17,692 bases of DNA from Mariprofundus sp. (GTDB lineage: Bacteria > Pseudomonadota > Zetaproteobacteria > Mariprofundales > Mariprofundaceae), in the NCBI GenBank assembly GCA_030951065.1, contig JAUZQH010000094.1, forward strand, positions 1 to 17,692, written 5' to 3'. This document shows, one piece after another, positions 8,129 to 15,838 of this stretch. The notes beneath the pieces are model-generated. The model was not told the DNA's origin and searched no databases. It saw only the letters and a program-made list of their open reading frames with translations. Numbering within the stretch: position 1 is the first letter of the stretch; each line of letters starts with the position of its first letter. The translations under genes were made by a program, and so were the position numbers.

Positions 8129-9822
8129 ATCACTCGCGACTGGGGGATCTGCTGCTCAGGCATAAGCGCATTAGTCGGGAACAGCTGGATATGGTGATGC
8201 GGGAAGCGGCCCTGCACGGAGATAGCCTGACCTCCCAGCTGGTACGGCAGAACTTTTTTAAAGAACGGGAACTGGTTGAGTTTCTGGCCAAGACATACGG
8301 TTGCCCGGTTGTTGATCTTGATCAGGTCGAAATAGATGAGAATGCGACAACCATTCCTGTGAATATATTGCGCAAAAATATGGCATTGCCACTGAATCGC
8401 AAAGGCAACAAACTCAAACTTGCCGTAGTTGATCCGTATGATATTAACAGTCTTGATGAAATCGCATTTATCAGTGGTTGCAAAATTGATGTGGTGGTTG
8501 CGGCGGAAAGTCAGTTGAATCAGAAGCTGGCCGAACTCAGTGATACCGATTCACATTTACAGCAGGTGATGGCTGATCTGGGGGCGATGGACGTAGAGGT
8601 TCTGGACACTACCGAAGATGACATCGATGAATATTCACTGTCGGCTGAAATTGAGACAGCACCCATAGTCAGACTGGTCAATCTGATTTTGATGGATGCA
8701 ATCAAGCGTGGCGCCTCGGATATCCACATTGAGCCTTATGAAAAAGTGTTGCGTGTGCGCTATCGAATTGACGGGGTGTTGCACGAAATAATGCGGCCGA
8801 GCATAAGTATGCGTGATGCTATTGTGTCCCGGCTGAAGATTCTGGCCCGGCTCGATATCTCCGAGCGCCGTGTGCCACAGGATGGACGCATCAAATTGCG
8901 CCTGTCCCGAGCCAAGACGGTTGATTTCCGGGTTTCAGTGCTGCCGATGCTGTTTGGTGAAAAGGTGGTGATGCGGTTGCTGGATCCGTCCAGTTTACAA
9001 CTGGATATGACCAAACTGGGTTATCCTGAAGAGGCGCTGTCGAGGTTGAAGCATGCTATTCACCGCCCTTATGGCATGGTGCTTGTAACCGGCCCGACCG
9101 GTTCGGGTAAAACAGTCAGTCTGTATTCTGCCGTGGCCGAGTTAAACCGGCCTGGCGTTAATATCTGCACGGCAGAGGATCCGGTCGAGTTTAATTTTAT
9201 GGGTATCAACCAGGTCAATGTGGATGTGGATGTCGGGCGAACATTTCCAGCCGTATTGCGTTCTTTCATGCGCCAGGATCCGGATATTATTCTGATTGGT
9301 GAAATACGTGATTATGAAACAGCAGCGATCGGTATCAAGGCCGCTCTGACAGGGCATCTGGTGTTGGCGACACTGCATACCAATGATGCGCCGTCCACCA
9401 TGACGCGCCTGATTAATATGGGAATCGAACCATTTCTGGTGGGGTCTGCTGTGAATATGGTTTCTGCCCAGAGGCTGGCACGACGTATTTGCCCGGATTG
9501 CAAATCGCCCGAGAAAGTTCCTCCAGCCGCACTGCTGGATGCTGGCGTGCCGGAAAATGAGCTGAGTGGTTATCATCCAGTGCATGGTGCAGGTTGCCCG
9601 ACATGCAACGGAACCGGCTACAAGGGCAGGACAGGTATTTATCAGGTTATGCCGGTTTTTGATGAAATCCGCGAAGTGATTTATGCTGGCGGGGACTCGG
9701 ATCGGATCAACGCCATTGCCATGAAAAAGAATGTCAAAACGTTACGTATGGCGGCACTGGAAAAGGTGAAAGCCGGCGATATTTCACTTGAGGAGTGTCT
9801 GCGGGTTACGGCGGAGGATTAA
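8125..9822 (+). CDS. pilB: type IV pilus extension ATPase PilB
   Basis: PilB is the cytoplasmic hexameric ATPase that drives pilus polymerisation. The GTG start at 8125 gives 565 residues, the usual PilB length; it has GGAGG eight bases upstream and overlaps the aroE stop as GTGA. An in-frame TTG at 8110 is less likely. An N-terminal MshEN/GspE-N type domain (about 1-150, with LLLRHKRISREQLD and TYGCPVVDLD) precedes the GspE ATPase core. Walker A GPTGSGKT is at 323-330, the Walker B block IILIGEIRD at 388-396, and LATLHTNDAPSTMTRL follows. The zinc tetracysteine is C456/C459 and C491/C494, in RRICPDC and GCPTCNGTGYKGRTGIY. The N-terminal domain and tetracysteine favour PilB over the retraction ATPase PilT. 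GspE is a less likely alternative given the pilC/S/R/D context. Confidence 0.95.
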   Translation: MNHSRLGDLLLRHKRISREQLDMVMREAALHGDSLTSQLVRQNFFKERELVEFLAKTYGCPVVDLDQVEIDENATTIPVNILRKNMALPLNRKGNKLKLAVVDPYDINSLDEIAFISGCKIDVVVAAESQLNQKLAELSDTDSHLQQVMADLGAMDVEVLDTTEDDIDEYSLSAEIETAPIVRLVNLILMDAIKRGASDIHIEPYEKVLRVRYRIDGVLHEIMRPSISMRDAIVSRLKILARLDISERRVPQDGRIKLRLSRAKTVDFRVSVLPMLFGEKVVMRLLDPSSLQLDMTKLGYPEEALSRLKHAIHRPYGMVLVTGPTGSGKTVSLYSAVAELNRPGVNICTAEDPVEFNFMGINQVNVDVDVGRTFPAVLRSFMRQDPDIILIGEIRDYETAAIGIKAALTGHLVLATLHTNDAPSTMTRLINMGIEPFLVGSAVNMVSAQRLARRICPDCKSPEKVPPAALLDAGVPENELSGYHPVHGAGCPTCNGTGYKGRTGIYQVMPVFDEIREVIYAGGDSDRINAIAMKKNVKTLRMAALEKVKAGDISLEECLRVTAED

Positions 9823-9823
9823 C

Positions 9824-9901
9824 GTGAAACAACTACGCGCCTGCATGGTTTTTACGACTCTGTGCCGACTTGGTAATATAATATTTCGTACCCCGGAGTG
9901 A
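9824..9901 (+). CDS. possible 25-residue small protein between pilB and pilC
   Basis: A GTG at 9824, one base after the pilB TAA, opens a 25-codon frame ending in TGA at 9899-9901. It begins MKQLRACMVFTTLCRLGN and ends with FRTPE. GGAGGA at 9813-9818 sits five bases before the GTG and is one of the strongest Shine-Dalgarno matches in the window, although it also encodes the last residues of PilB. The peptide is basic with a short hydrophobic patch and two cysteines; I recognise no family. It could be a coupling or leader peptide keeping ribosomes on the mRNA up to pilC, or a chance frame. A perfect TATAAT lies within it. Confidence 0.35.
   Translation: MKQLRACMVFTTLCRLGNIIFRTPE
9852..9882 (+). 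promoter_or_regulatory. weak candidate internal promoter before pilC
   Basis: A consensus TATAAT lies at 9877-9882 in the pilB-pilC spacer. The best -35 (TTACGA, 9852-9857) is poor and needs a 19-base spacer. There is no sigma-54 -24/-12 pattern here. It would allow pilC and the downstream genes to be transcribed separately from pilB. Confidence 0.3.
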
Positions 9902-9931
9902 AAAAAATATGTGCGGCAGGGTGAAAAACTG

Positions 9932-11125
9932 ATGGCTACTTTTATATGGCAGGCAAAAAACAAACGGGATATGGTGGAAAGCGGTGAGATAGAAGCGCCT
10001 AAACGCGAAATTGCGGTGGCGATTCTGCGGCGGAAAGGTCTGGTTGATGTTAAAGTAAAGAAAAAACCAATTGAAATCAACCTTTTCCCAGATAAAGCCA
10101 ATGACAAGGATATCTCCATCTTCTTCCGACAGCTTGCCACAATGATCAATGCAGGCTTACCTCTGGTACAATGTTTTGAGCTGGCCGAGCGAGGGGCTGA
10201 AAAAAAGGCCATGGTCAAGCTATTGGGTGATGTGCGCCGGAGTCTCGAGGACGGCAATTCGCTGGGTGAAACCATGCGCAAGTTTCCGGATGAGTTTGAT
10301 CGTCTCACATGTGCCCTGGTTGAAGCAGGCGAGCAGGGGGGTATCCTTGATTCTATCCTGTTGAGACTTTGCACTTATAAGGAAAAAGCCCTCAGTCTGA
10401 AGGCAAAAATAAAATCTGCCATGGTGTATCCGATTGCCATTCTTGTCGTTTCATTCATTGTAACCGCCATTTTGATGATTTTCGTTATTCCGGTATTTGG
10501 TGAAATGTTTGCCGATTTCGGTGCCGATTTACCGGCGCCTACGCAGATTGCCATTTCGATATCCAATGTTTTTGTAGCATATTGGTATCTCATTATAGGC
10601 ACACCGATAGCGTTGGTATTTGCTATCAGGGCAGTATACAAAACGCAGAAAGGGAGATATCAGCTGGATAAGTTGCTGCTTGCACTGCCCATCCTGGGCG
10701 ACGTGTTACGCAAGGCTTCCGTGGCCCGTTTCTGCAGTACCTTTTCCACGCTGACGGCTGCCGGTGTTCCGATTCTGGAATCACTGGATACGGTGGCAGA
10801 AACATCGGGTAATGTGGTCATAGAGAAAGTCATTATTTCATCCAAGGAGTCTATATCACAAGGCCAGACTCTGACTGCACCGCTGGAAGAGAGTAAAATT
10901 TTTCCTTTGATGGTAACCCAGATGATTTCTATCGGCGAGCAGACCGGCAGTCTTGAAGAAATGCTGGCTAAAATCGCCGAATTTTACGAGGAAGAGGTCG
11001 ATACAGCCGTGGATAATATGCAACAGTTAATGGAGCCTATGATCATGGCCTTTCTGGGTGTTGTGATCGGTGGCCTGGTCATATCCATGTACCTGCCTAT
11101 CTTCAAGATGGCCTCCATCGTTTGA
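9932..11125 (+). CDS. pilC: type IV pilus inner-membrane platform protein PilC
   Basis: PilC is the polytopic inner-membrane platform that PilB acts on during pilus assembly. The 397 residues hold two GspF-type domains. The first follows DISIFFRQLATMINAGLPLV, with the second copy around RFCSTFSTLTAAGVPILESL. Hydrophobic spans lie near residues 164-190, 214-236 and 370-392. The last block EPMIMAFLGVVIGGLVISMY is the classic PilC/GspF end. ATG 9932 begins MATFIWQAKNK, as in other PilC proteins. AGGG at 9918-9921 is a moderate ribosome-binding site ten bases upstream. An in-frame GTG at 9911 would add seven atypical residues. The gene lies 109 bases after pilB. Confidence 0.95.
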   Translation: MATFIWQAKNKRDMVESGEIEAPKREIAVAILRRKGLVDVKVKKKPIEINLFPDKANDKDISIFFRQLATMINAGLPLVQCFELAERGAEKKAMVKLLGDVRRSLEDGNSLGETMRKFPDEFDRLTCALVEAGEQGGILDSILLRLCTYKEKALSLKAKIKSAMVYPIAILVVSFIVTAILMIFVIPVFGEMFADFGADLPAPTQIAISISNVFVAYWYLIIGTPIALVFAIRAVYKTQKGRYQLDKLLLALPILGDVLRKASVARFCSTFSTLTAAGVPILESLDTVAETSGNVVIEKVIISSKESISQGQTLTAPLEESKIFPLMVTQMISIGEQTGSLEEMLAKIAEFYEEEVDTAVDNMQQLMEPMIMAFLGVVIGGLVISMYLPIFKMASIV

Positions 11126-11186
11126 TTTTGTACGGTTTCATGCGTTGGCCTTCAGCTAATGTGCAGCAGTGATGATTTGAGCTGAT

Positions 11187-12737
11187 ATGCGGCTGATTCT
11201 TTATCGTGCACTGGCGGCACTTGCGATTGCTGTTGTGGTGGCTATCTGGATTTATCCTACTTTATTGCCGATACAAAAACAGCTGATGATGGCTTCAGGG
11301 ATCCTGTTCCTGATCCTGTTATTGCTACAGTCGGTTCTGGTTATCAGCCGGATTCCTGAAAACAGGCAACGGGTTTTCCAGTATTCATCTGACATCATGC
11401 TTTCCAGCCTGTTGATTTTCTCCAGTGGTGGTTTATTCAGTCCCTTCTACCTGTTGTTTGGTTTGATCATTATTGCATCAGGCACGCATTCTATCCGGTT
11501 GCTGCCGCTTGCGATGAGTACGCTGGCATGTTCCGGATATTTGGCTGCCGTGTATGGAGATGCCTGGTTTGTGCATGGTTCGGATTTGGATACACAGCAG
11601 GCACTGTACGTATTGTTACAAGTATCCGTTCTGATGCTGATTGGTAGCGTTATGGCTTATATTGCCAGACACCATGCCAGTCTGCGTGCAAGCAGTGACA
11701 AGATTGTTCGCCAGCATAGAAGACTTAAGGATATACACGATCACATTATGGCGGAGATGAGCGAGGGTGTGATCGTTCTGGACAGCAGCTTGCATGTCAG
11801 TGATATGAATGAATCGGCAGCTTCACTGTTGGGGAAAGAGTCAATTGATTCTCTACTTTCTATTCCTGCCCTGAATGCTTTTTTTTGCAAGCCGTTGTTG
11901 CCGGAAGTTCAATGTGAATATGATAACGATGGGCATACCTTACTGTTGACAGTCCGGAAATTAACCCCGGAAGATGATGCCGCATGGTTGTTGACACTGG
12001 TGGATATTTCCGAGATCAGGCATCTCGAGAAGCAGCTGATTCAGCAGGAAAAAATGGCGCTTCTTGGTAAAATGGCTGCCATTTTGGCCCATGAAATCCG
12101 CAATCCGATTCATACGATGGCTCAGGGACTGGAGATCATGGCTCGAACACATGAAAGCAATATCGATATTCAGGGTATTCTGCATGATGAAATGATGCGT
12201 TTAAACAGACTGGCCAGTATGATGCTGGAATATTCCAGGCCACTGCACCCGGAACCTGTTCAAACCTTTATGCCGGAAGTGATCAGATCATCCCTGAATC
12301 AGATGGATATTACAGGATGCAGAAAGGTGAACAGTCAATGCCTTGTGGATGAACTGTTGATAGACAGCGACCATTTCCGGCTGGTACTGGATAACCTGTT
12401 ATCCAATGCGCTGGCTTACCGATACCCTGATAGTTATGTCACGGTATGCCTGGATGCTGACGACATGTTCTGGACGCTTCGTGTTGATAATGCCGGTGAT
12501 ATTCCAGCGGCCATTCGTGAAAAACTGTTTGAGCCGTTTATCAGTAGCTGTTCGAATGGCATAGGCTTGGGGCTGGCGACCGTGCAACAGGTTTGTATCG
12601 CCAATGACTGGATGGTTGAATCCAGTTTTGAAAACGGAAAGGTTCGTTTCACAATCAGCGGATTACTGCAGCCGGTCATGGAGCATGTGAAAGGCTATCA
12701 TCTCGGTGAGGAGGAACGTGAGGTGGAGAATGGCTGA
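11187..12737 (+). CDS. pilS: sensor histidine kinase PilS
   Basis: PilS is the membrane sensor kinase paired with PilR; in Pseudomonas this pair controls pilin transcription. The 516 residues start with about six hydrophobic segments spanning roughly residues 1-160 (for example LLIFSSGGLFSPFYLLFGLI). A PAS-like region follows, with DHIMAEMSEGVIVLDSSLHV. The kinase core has phosphoacceptor His302 in LAHEIRNPIHTMAQGL, the N box DNLLSNAL (N403/N407), and the glycine box GIGLGLATV from residue 458. The ATG at 11187 has only a weak ribosome-binding site. The gene lies 61 bases after pilC and overlaps pilR by eight bases. The PilS assignment rather than a generic kinase comes from the multi-span N-terminus and the pil context. 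Confidence 0.9.
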   Translation: MRLILYRALAALAIAVVVAIWIYPTLLPIQKQLMMASGILFLILLLLQSVLVISRIPENRQRVFQYSSDIMLSSLLIFSSGGLFSPFYLLFGLIIIASGTHSIRLLPLAMSTLACSGYLAAVYGDAWFVHGSDLDTQQALYVLLQVSVLMLIGSVMAYIARHHASLRASSDKIVRQHRRLKDIHDHIMAEMSEGVIVLDSSLHVSDMNESAASLLGKESIDSLLSIPALNAFFCKPLLPEVQCEYDNDGHTLLLTVRKLTPEDDAAWLLTLVDISEIRHLEKQLIQQEKMALLGKMAAILAHEIRNPIHTMAQGLEIMARTHESNIDIQGILHDEMMRLNRLASMMLEYSRPLHPEPVQTFMPEVIRSSLNQMDITGCRKVNSQCLVDELLIDSDHFRLVLDNLLSNALAYRYPDSYVTVCLDADDMFWTLRVDNAGDIPAAIREKLFEPFISSCSNGIGLGLATVQQVCIANDWMVESSFENGKVRFTISGLLQPVMEHVKGYHLGEEEREVENG

Positions 12738-14127
12738 AATTTTACTTGTCGAAGATGAGGCGAATGCCCGCAAGATACTGTCACTGGGGCTGGAGTTGCA
12801 GGGGCATCAGGTATGTGTATGTGCTTCGCCCGTAGAAGCTGACAGGCAGTTGCAGTCCAGGACGTTTGATGTGGTTTTGACCGATTTGCGAATGGAAAAT
12901 CGTGATGCAGGTCTGGAAGTTATCGATATGAGCAGAAAACATCAGCCGCACGCACGGGTGTTGTTGCTGACAGCTTATGCAAGCGCTGATACAGCAGTTG
13001 CTGCCATGAAACAGGGGGCATTTGATTACCTGACCAAACCGGTATCGAGCGAAGAACTGGCATCAGCAGTTGAGCGGGCTCTGTTTGATGCTGCATCCGA
13101 TAACAATGAATCCGGTCGTGGTAAGCACAAATTTGACACGGGGTCGGAGCAGCCCTCCGTAGCTGGTGTTGCAGGGGAAATGCTGATGGGAGAATCCGAG
13201 CCCATGCAGCGGGTGCGGGATCGATTAAAGCGATCTGCAAATTCTGATTTTACAGTATTAATTTCAGGGGAGTCGGGGACGGGCAAGGAACTGGCGGCGC
13301 GGATGGTGCATGCTTATTCCAACCGTGCCAAGGGTGTTTTTATTCCGGTGCACTGTGGGGCTATACCTGACGGGCTGTTTGAATCCGAACTGTTCGGGCA
13401 TCGCAGGGGGGCATTTACCGGGGCTGAGTGTGATCGTGCCGGTCTGATTGAATCGGCCAATGGCGGGACCCTGTTTCTTGATGAGGTGGGGGAGTTGCCA
13501 GCATCCGTTCAGGTCAAACTGCTAAGGGTATTGCAGGATAAACGGGTGCGCCGGGTCGGAGAGGACAGGGAACATGATGTGGATGTGCGCGTGATTGCTG
13601 CCACCAACCGTGATTTGGAAGCTGAAGTGAGACGGGGGAATTTTCGTGAGGATCTGTTTTTTCGTCTGAATGTTGTGCCGGTGCATATGCCGCCATTAAG
13701 ACAGCACAGGGAAGATATTCCTTTGCTGGCCAGAGCAATCGTTCGCCAATATAGCGAGGGACGTTCACGCTTGACCGATGACTGTTTGCATAAACTGGTT
13801 TCATTGCCATTTACCGGCAATGTTCGGGAGCTGGAGAATCTGTTGCAGCGTATGTTGGCGCTGGCTGAAAGCAGTGAATTGGATATCCAGCTGCTGAATG
13901 AGGTGTATTCCGGTGTGCCAGCCGGTTCGGATGTGTCGCTCGATAGCATGCAGAAACAGGAAGGAGGCCTGGATGCATGGGTGGCTTCGATTGAACAACA
14001 GTTGATCGATGAAGCGCTTGCCAGGACCGGTGGTAATATTACCAAAGCTGCAAAAGAACTGGGGGTCAGCTTTCGTTCGCTCAGGTATCGGCTGAAAAAG
14101 ACACTCCCCTCAAATGAGGAAGCATGA
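12730..14127 (+). CDS. pilR: sigma-54-dependent response regulator PilR
   Basis: PilR is an NtrC-class regulator that activates sigma-54 promoters, classically that of pilA. The 465 residues have three parts. The receiver domain has the acidic pocket VEDE, phosphoacceptor Asp52 in LTDLR, Thr in LLTAYAS and Lys in DYLTKPV. The AAA+ domain has Walker A GESGTGKE at 180-187, the sigma-54 contact loop GAFTGA at 227-232, and [13 protein letters not shown]. The Fis-type DNA-binding helix-turn-helix covers about 434-458, [23 protein letters not shown] 12730 is favoured by GAGG at 12720-12723 and the standard start [13 protein letters not shown] codons at 12706 and 12718 are poorer. The overlap with pilS implies co-translation. 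The target promoter is not visible in the window. Confidence 0.94.
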   Translation: MAEILLVEDEANARKILSLGLELQGHQVCVCASPVEADRQLQSRTFDVVLTDLRMENRDAGLEVIDMSRKHQPHARVLLLTAYASADTAVAAMKQGAFDYLTKPVSSEELASAVERALFDAASDNNESGRGKHKFDTGSEQPSVAGVAGEMLMGESEPMQRVRDRLKRSANSDFTVLISGESGTGKELAARMVHAYSNRAKGVFIPVHCGAIPDGLFESELFGHRRGAFTGAECDRAGLIESANGGTLFLDEVGELPASVQVKLLRVLQDKRVRRVGEDREHDVDVRVIAATNRDLEAEVRRGNFREDLFFRLNVVPVHMPPLRQHREDIPLLARAIVRQYSEGRSRLTDDCLHKLVSLPFTGNVRELENLLQRMLALAESSELDIQLLNEVYSGVPAGSDVSLDSMQKQEGGLDAWVASIEQQLIDEALARTGGNITKAAKELGVSFRSLRYRLKKTLPSNEEA

Positions 14128-14894
14128 CAGCAGTTATCGCACTGTCTGCCATCGTCGGTTTAATTGTTGGAAGTTTTGCCAATGTCTGCGTATATCGGAT
14201 ACCACGGCGTGAATCGGTTATGTTTCCCGGTAGTCATTGTCCAGCATGCCATCATGCCATTGCCGTCTATGATAATATCCCGTTGCTTTCATGGCTGATG
14301 CTGGCAGGTAAATGCCGGCACTGCAGCGTTCCGATTTCATGGCGTTATCCGCTGCTGGAACTGGTGATGAGTGTAAGCTGGGGGTTGCTGGCCTGGCATT
14401 TCGGAGCAGTGCCCGAGCTGGTTGTGGCATTATGCCTGTTCTTTCTGCTTTGGGTGTTGAGTTTTATTGATCTGGAAACAGGACTGTTGCCCAATGTCCT
14501 GACCTACCCGGGCATTGCTCTCGGGCTGTTGTTTTCCTGGTGGTTGGGGAACTGGCAGGATGCCCTGATCGGGGCAATAGCCGGTTATGGTATCTTCTGG
14601 TTGATTGCCCGTCTGTTTTTACGCCTGACCGGACGTGAAGGCATGGGTTACGGGGATTTTAAACTATTGGCTATGCTGGGCGCTTTTATGGGTTGGCAGG
14701 CACTGCCCTTTATTATTTTTGCATCATCAGTGGTTGGTACGTTTGCAGGGGTTATTATTTTGTTGCTGGCAAGGCAGGGCTTACGTGCCGAGATTCCATT
14801 CGGCCCGTATCTGGCCGCAGCCGGTATGGTGTGGTTTGTTTGGGGCAATGAGGTGTTGGCGTGGTATCTCGGTTTGGTCGGCATGAACACATGA
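14124..14894 (+). CDS. pilD: prepilin leader peptidase / N-methyltransferase PilD
   Basis: PilD cleaves the leader of type IV prepilins and type II pseudopilins and methylates the new N-terminus, in the inner membrane. The 256-residue length is slightly short for the family. The N-terminal span IVGLIVGSFANVCVYRIPRR is typical. The cytoplasmic zinc pairs are C39/C42 (CPACHH) and C64/C67 (CRHC), expected for a bifunctional enzyme. The two aspartic-protease residues are D116 in FIDLETGLLPN and D178 in GMGYGDFKL. Several more hydrophobic spans follow, with FGPYLAAAGMVWF near the end. The ATG overlaps the pilR stop as ATGA, and its own stop overlaps coaE as ATGA. There is no strong ribosome-binding site, so translation is probably coupled. 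Confidence 0.96.
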   Translation: MTAVIALSAIVGLIVGSFANVCVYRIPRRESVMFPGSHCPACHHAIAVYDNIPLLSWLMLAGKCRHCSVPISWRYPLLELVMSVSWGLLAWHFGAVPELVVALCLFFLLWVLSFIDLETGLLPNVLTYPGIALGLLFSWWLGNWQDALIGAIAGYGIFWLIARLFLRLTGREGMGYGDFKLLAMLGAFMGWQALPFIIFASSVVGTFAGVIILLLARQGLRAEIPFGPYLAAAGMVWFVWGNEVLAWYLGLVGMNT

Positions 14895-15496
14895 GTCCGC
14901 ATCGTATCGGTTTAACCGGAGGGATTGGTAGTGGCAAGAGCACGGTGGCCGGCATCTTTGCGAGCTTGGGAATTCCGGTTCTTGATCTGGATAAAGTTGG
15001 CCAAGGGGTGGTTCAAGCTGGTAGTTCGGGGTTAGAGCAGCTGGTTGATGCCTTTGGTGCAAATATTCTGAATCATGATGGCTCATTAAACAGGAAAGCT
15101 TTGGCTCAGTACTGTTTCCCGGATGCTGCCCGGACAGCAAAACTCAATGCGATTATGCATCCGTTGATTTGGCAGGCTGAGGAGAACTGGCTGAGTCAGC
15201 AACAGGGCGATTATGCTATTATTGAGGCATCCGTGCTGCTGGAATCAGGTGGTGCCGGTCGCATGGATGCCGTGATTGTGGTGCTTGCCGACATGGCGTT
15301 GAGACGCAAACGGGTCCTGGCCAGAGGGGAGCACAGCGAGGCAGAATTTGATGCTATTGTTGCACGGCAGTGTTCAGATACAACGCGACGTGAGGCTGCT
15401 GATTTTATGATTATCAATGAAGGGAGCCTGACACAATTGCGACAACAGGTTATCGATATAGAACGGTTGTTGCAAGAGAAGTATCATGTAAATTAA
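14891..15496 (+). CDS. coaE: dephospho-CoA kinase
   Basis: CoaE phosphorylates dephospho-CoA at the ribose 3'-OH, the last step of coenzyme A synthesis. The 201 residues fit the family. The P-loop GGIGSGKST is at residues 10-18, with LDLDKVG at about 31-37, IMHPLIW, and a lid and C-terminal region containing RRKRVLARGEHSEAEFDAIV, ARQ and DFMIINEGS. ATG 14891 sits in an ATGA overlap with pilD and begins MSPHRIGLTGG; an in-frame GTG at 14861 would add ten atypical residues. pilD-coaE is a known neighbour pair in proteobacteria (in Pseudomonas followed by yacG). Here yacG is absent and a 341-base gap follows. No clean terminator is visible. Confidence 0.95.
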   Translation: MSPHRIGLTGGIGSGKSTVAGIFASLGIPVLDLDKVGQGVVQAGSSGLEQLVDAFGANILNHDGSLNRKALAQYCFPDAARTAKLNAIMHPLIWQAEENWLSQQQGDYAIIEASVLLESGGAGRMDAVIVVLADMALRRKRVLARGEHSEAEFDAIVARQCSDTTRREAADFMIINEGSLTQLRQQVIDIERLLQEKYHVN

Positions 15497-15514
15497 GCTG
15501 GCCGGGTTTGAATA

Positions 15515-15530
15515 CATTGCCTTGGCAATG
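15515..15530 (+). repeat. hairpin downstream of coaE
   Basis: CATTGCC (15515-15521) and GGCAATG (15524-15530) are a perfect inverted repeat with TT between, realistically a six-base-pair stem with a four-base loop. No T-run follows. It may contribute to a 3' end or to the adjacent duplicated segment. Confidence 0.45.
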
Positions 15531-15561
15531 GCAGCGGGTGTTTCAATGGCAATGGGTGTAT
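15526..15561 (+). repeat. 18-base imperfect tandem duplication
   Basis: CAATGGCAGCGGGTGTTT (15526-15543) is followed directly by CAATGGCAATGGGTGTAT (15544-15561), identical at 15 of 18 positions. The first copy overlaps the right arm of the hairpin at 15515-15530. Replication slippage in non-coding DNA is the simplest explanation. Confidence 0.6.
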
Positions 15562-15587
15562 ATTGGAGCGGCTTCAGGGAGAAACTG

Positions 15588-15610
15588 ATTATTGTCAGGA
15601 TGGCAATAAT
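15588..15610 (+). repeat. 9-bp hairpin upstream of the rho promoter
   Basis: ATTATTGTC (15588-15596) pairs with GGCAATAAT (15602-15610) over nine positions with one G-T wobble, around loop AGGAT. It is followed by AGAAACA rather than Ts, so it is not a standard intrinsic terminator. It lies 23 bases upstream of the rho -35 element. Confidence 0.5.
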
Positions 15611-15633
15611 AGAAACACGGCCTGAACTCGGGG

Positions 15634-15662
15634 TTGACACAGAATCCGGATGCATTTAGAAA
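15634..15662 (+). promoter_or_regulatory. probable sigma-70 promoter of rho
   Basis: A consensus -35 TTGACA (15634-15639) is followed after exactly 17 bases by TAGAAA (15657-15662), matching four of six -10 positions including the first two. Initiation near 15669 would give a rho leader of about 170 bases. E. coli rho also has a long, autoregulated leader, so the geometry is plausible. Confidence 0.55.
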
Positions 15663-15716
15663 TCCGTTCGTTGCCGTGGGATCTCCCGGCGTTCCGGTTG
15701 CCAATTTGGACTGGTT

Positions 15717-15838
15717 ATGAGTCAACTTATCGTCAGCCGTTATATTGTTAAGCCTTCATTCGTTGTCACCCGTTATTTGTATCAGTGCATACTATGATTT
15801 CTACCACTGAACGTATCTATTATTTGGAGTATTCTTAA
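15717..15838 (+). promoter_or_regulatory. rho leader with two nested short frames
   Basis: A 26-codon frame (15717-15797, beginning MSQLIVSRYIVKPSF) ends in TGA overlapping the ATG of a 14-codon frame (15794-15838, [14 protein letters not shown]). That second frame ends in TAA overlapping the rho ATG at 15838 (TAATG). The first has a weak GGA (15708-15710) six bases upstream; the second has no clear ribosome-binding site. The chain of overlaps could couple leader translation to rho expression, but frames this short arise by chance. Confidence 0.3.

Larger units (their letters stand above)
15497..15837 (+). other. coaE-rho intergenic region (341 bases)
   Basis: No convincing protein gene lies here. 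The left half holds two hairpins and an 18-base tandem duplication; the right half holds a probable promoter and the rho leader. Short frames on both strands (for example a 43-codon + frame at 15528-15659 and minus-strand frames across 15543-15725) lack ribosome-binding sites and recognisable domains. yacG or another small gene is not visible. The region could hide a small structured RNA, but nothing here demonstrates one. Confidence 0.6.

Noticed and set aside
11126..11186. Short frame and TCAGCT/AGCTGA repeat in the pilC-pilS spacer
   Set aside because: The ten-codon frame has no ribosome-binding site and the arms are far apart; both are compatible with chance.
13509..14045. 178-codon minus-strand frame across pilR
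   Set aside because: Serine/arginine-rich antisense shadow of the AAA+ and HTH regions.
15543..15725. Minus-strand 60-codon frame in the coaE-rho gap that at first looked pilin-like (cysteines, aromatic residues)
   Set aside because: It lacks the hydrophobic pilin N-terminus and prepilin cleavage site, has no ribosome-binding site, and overlaps the probable rho promoter.
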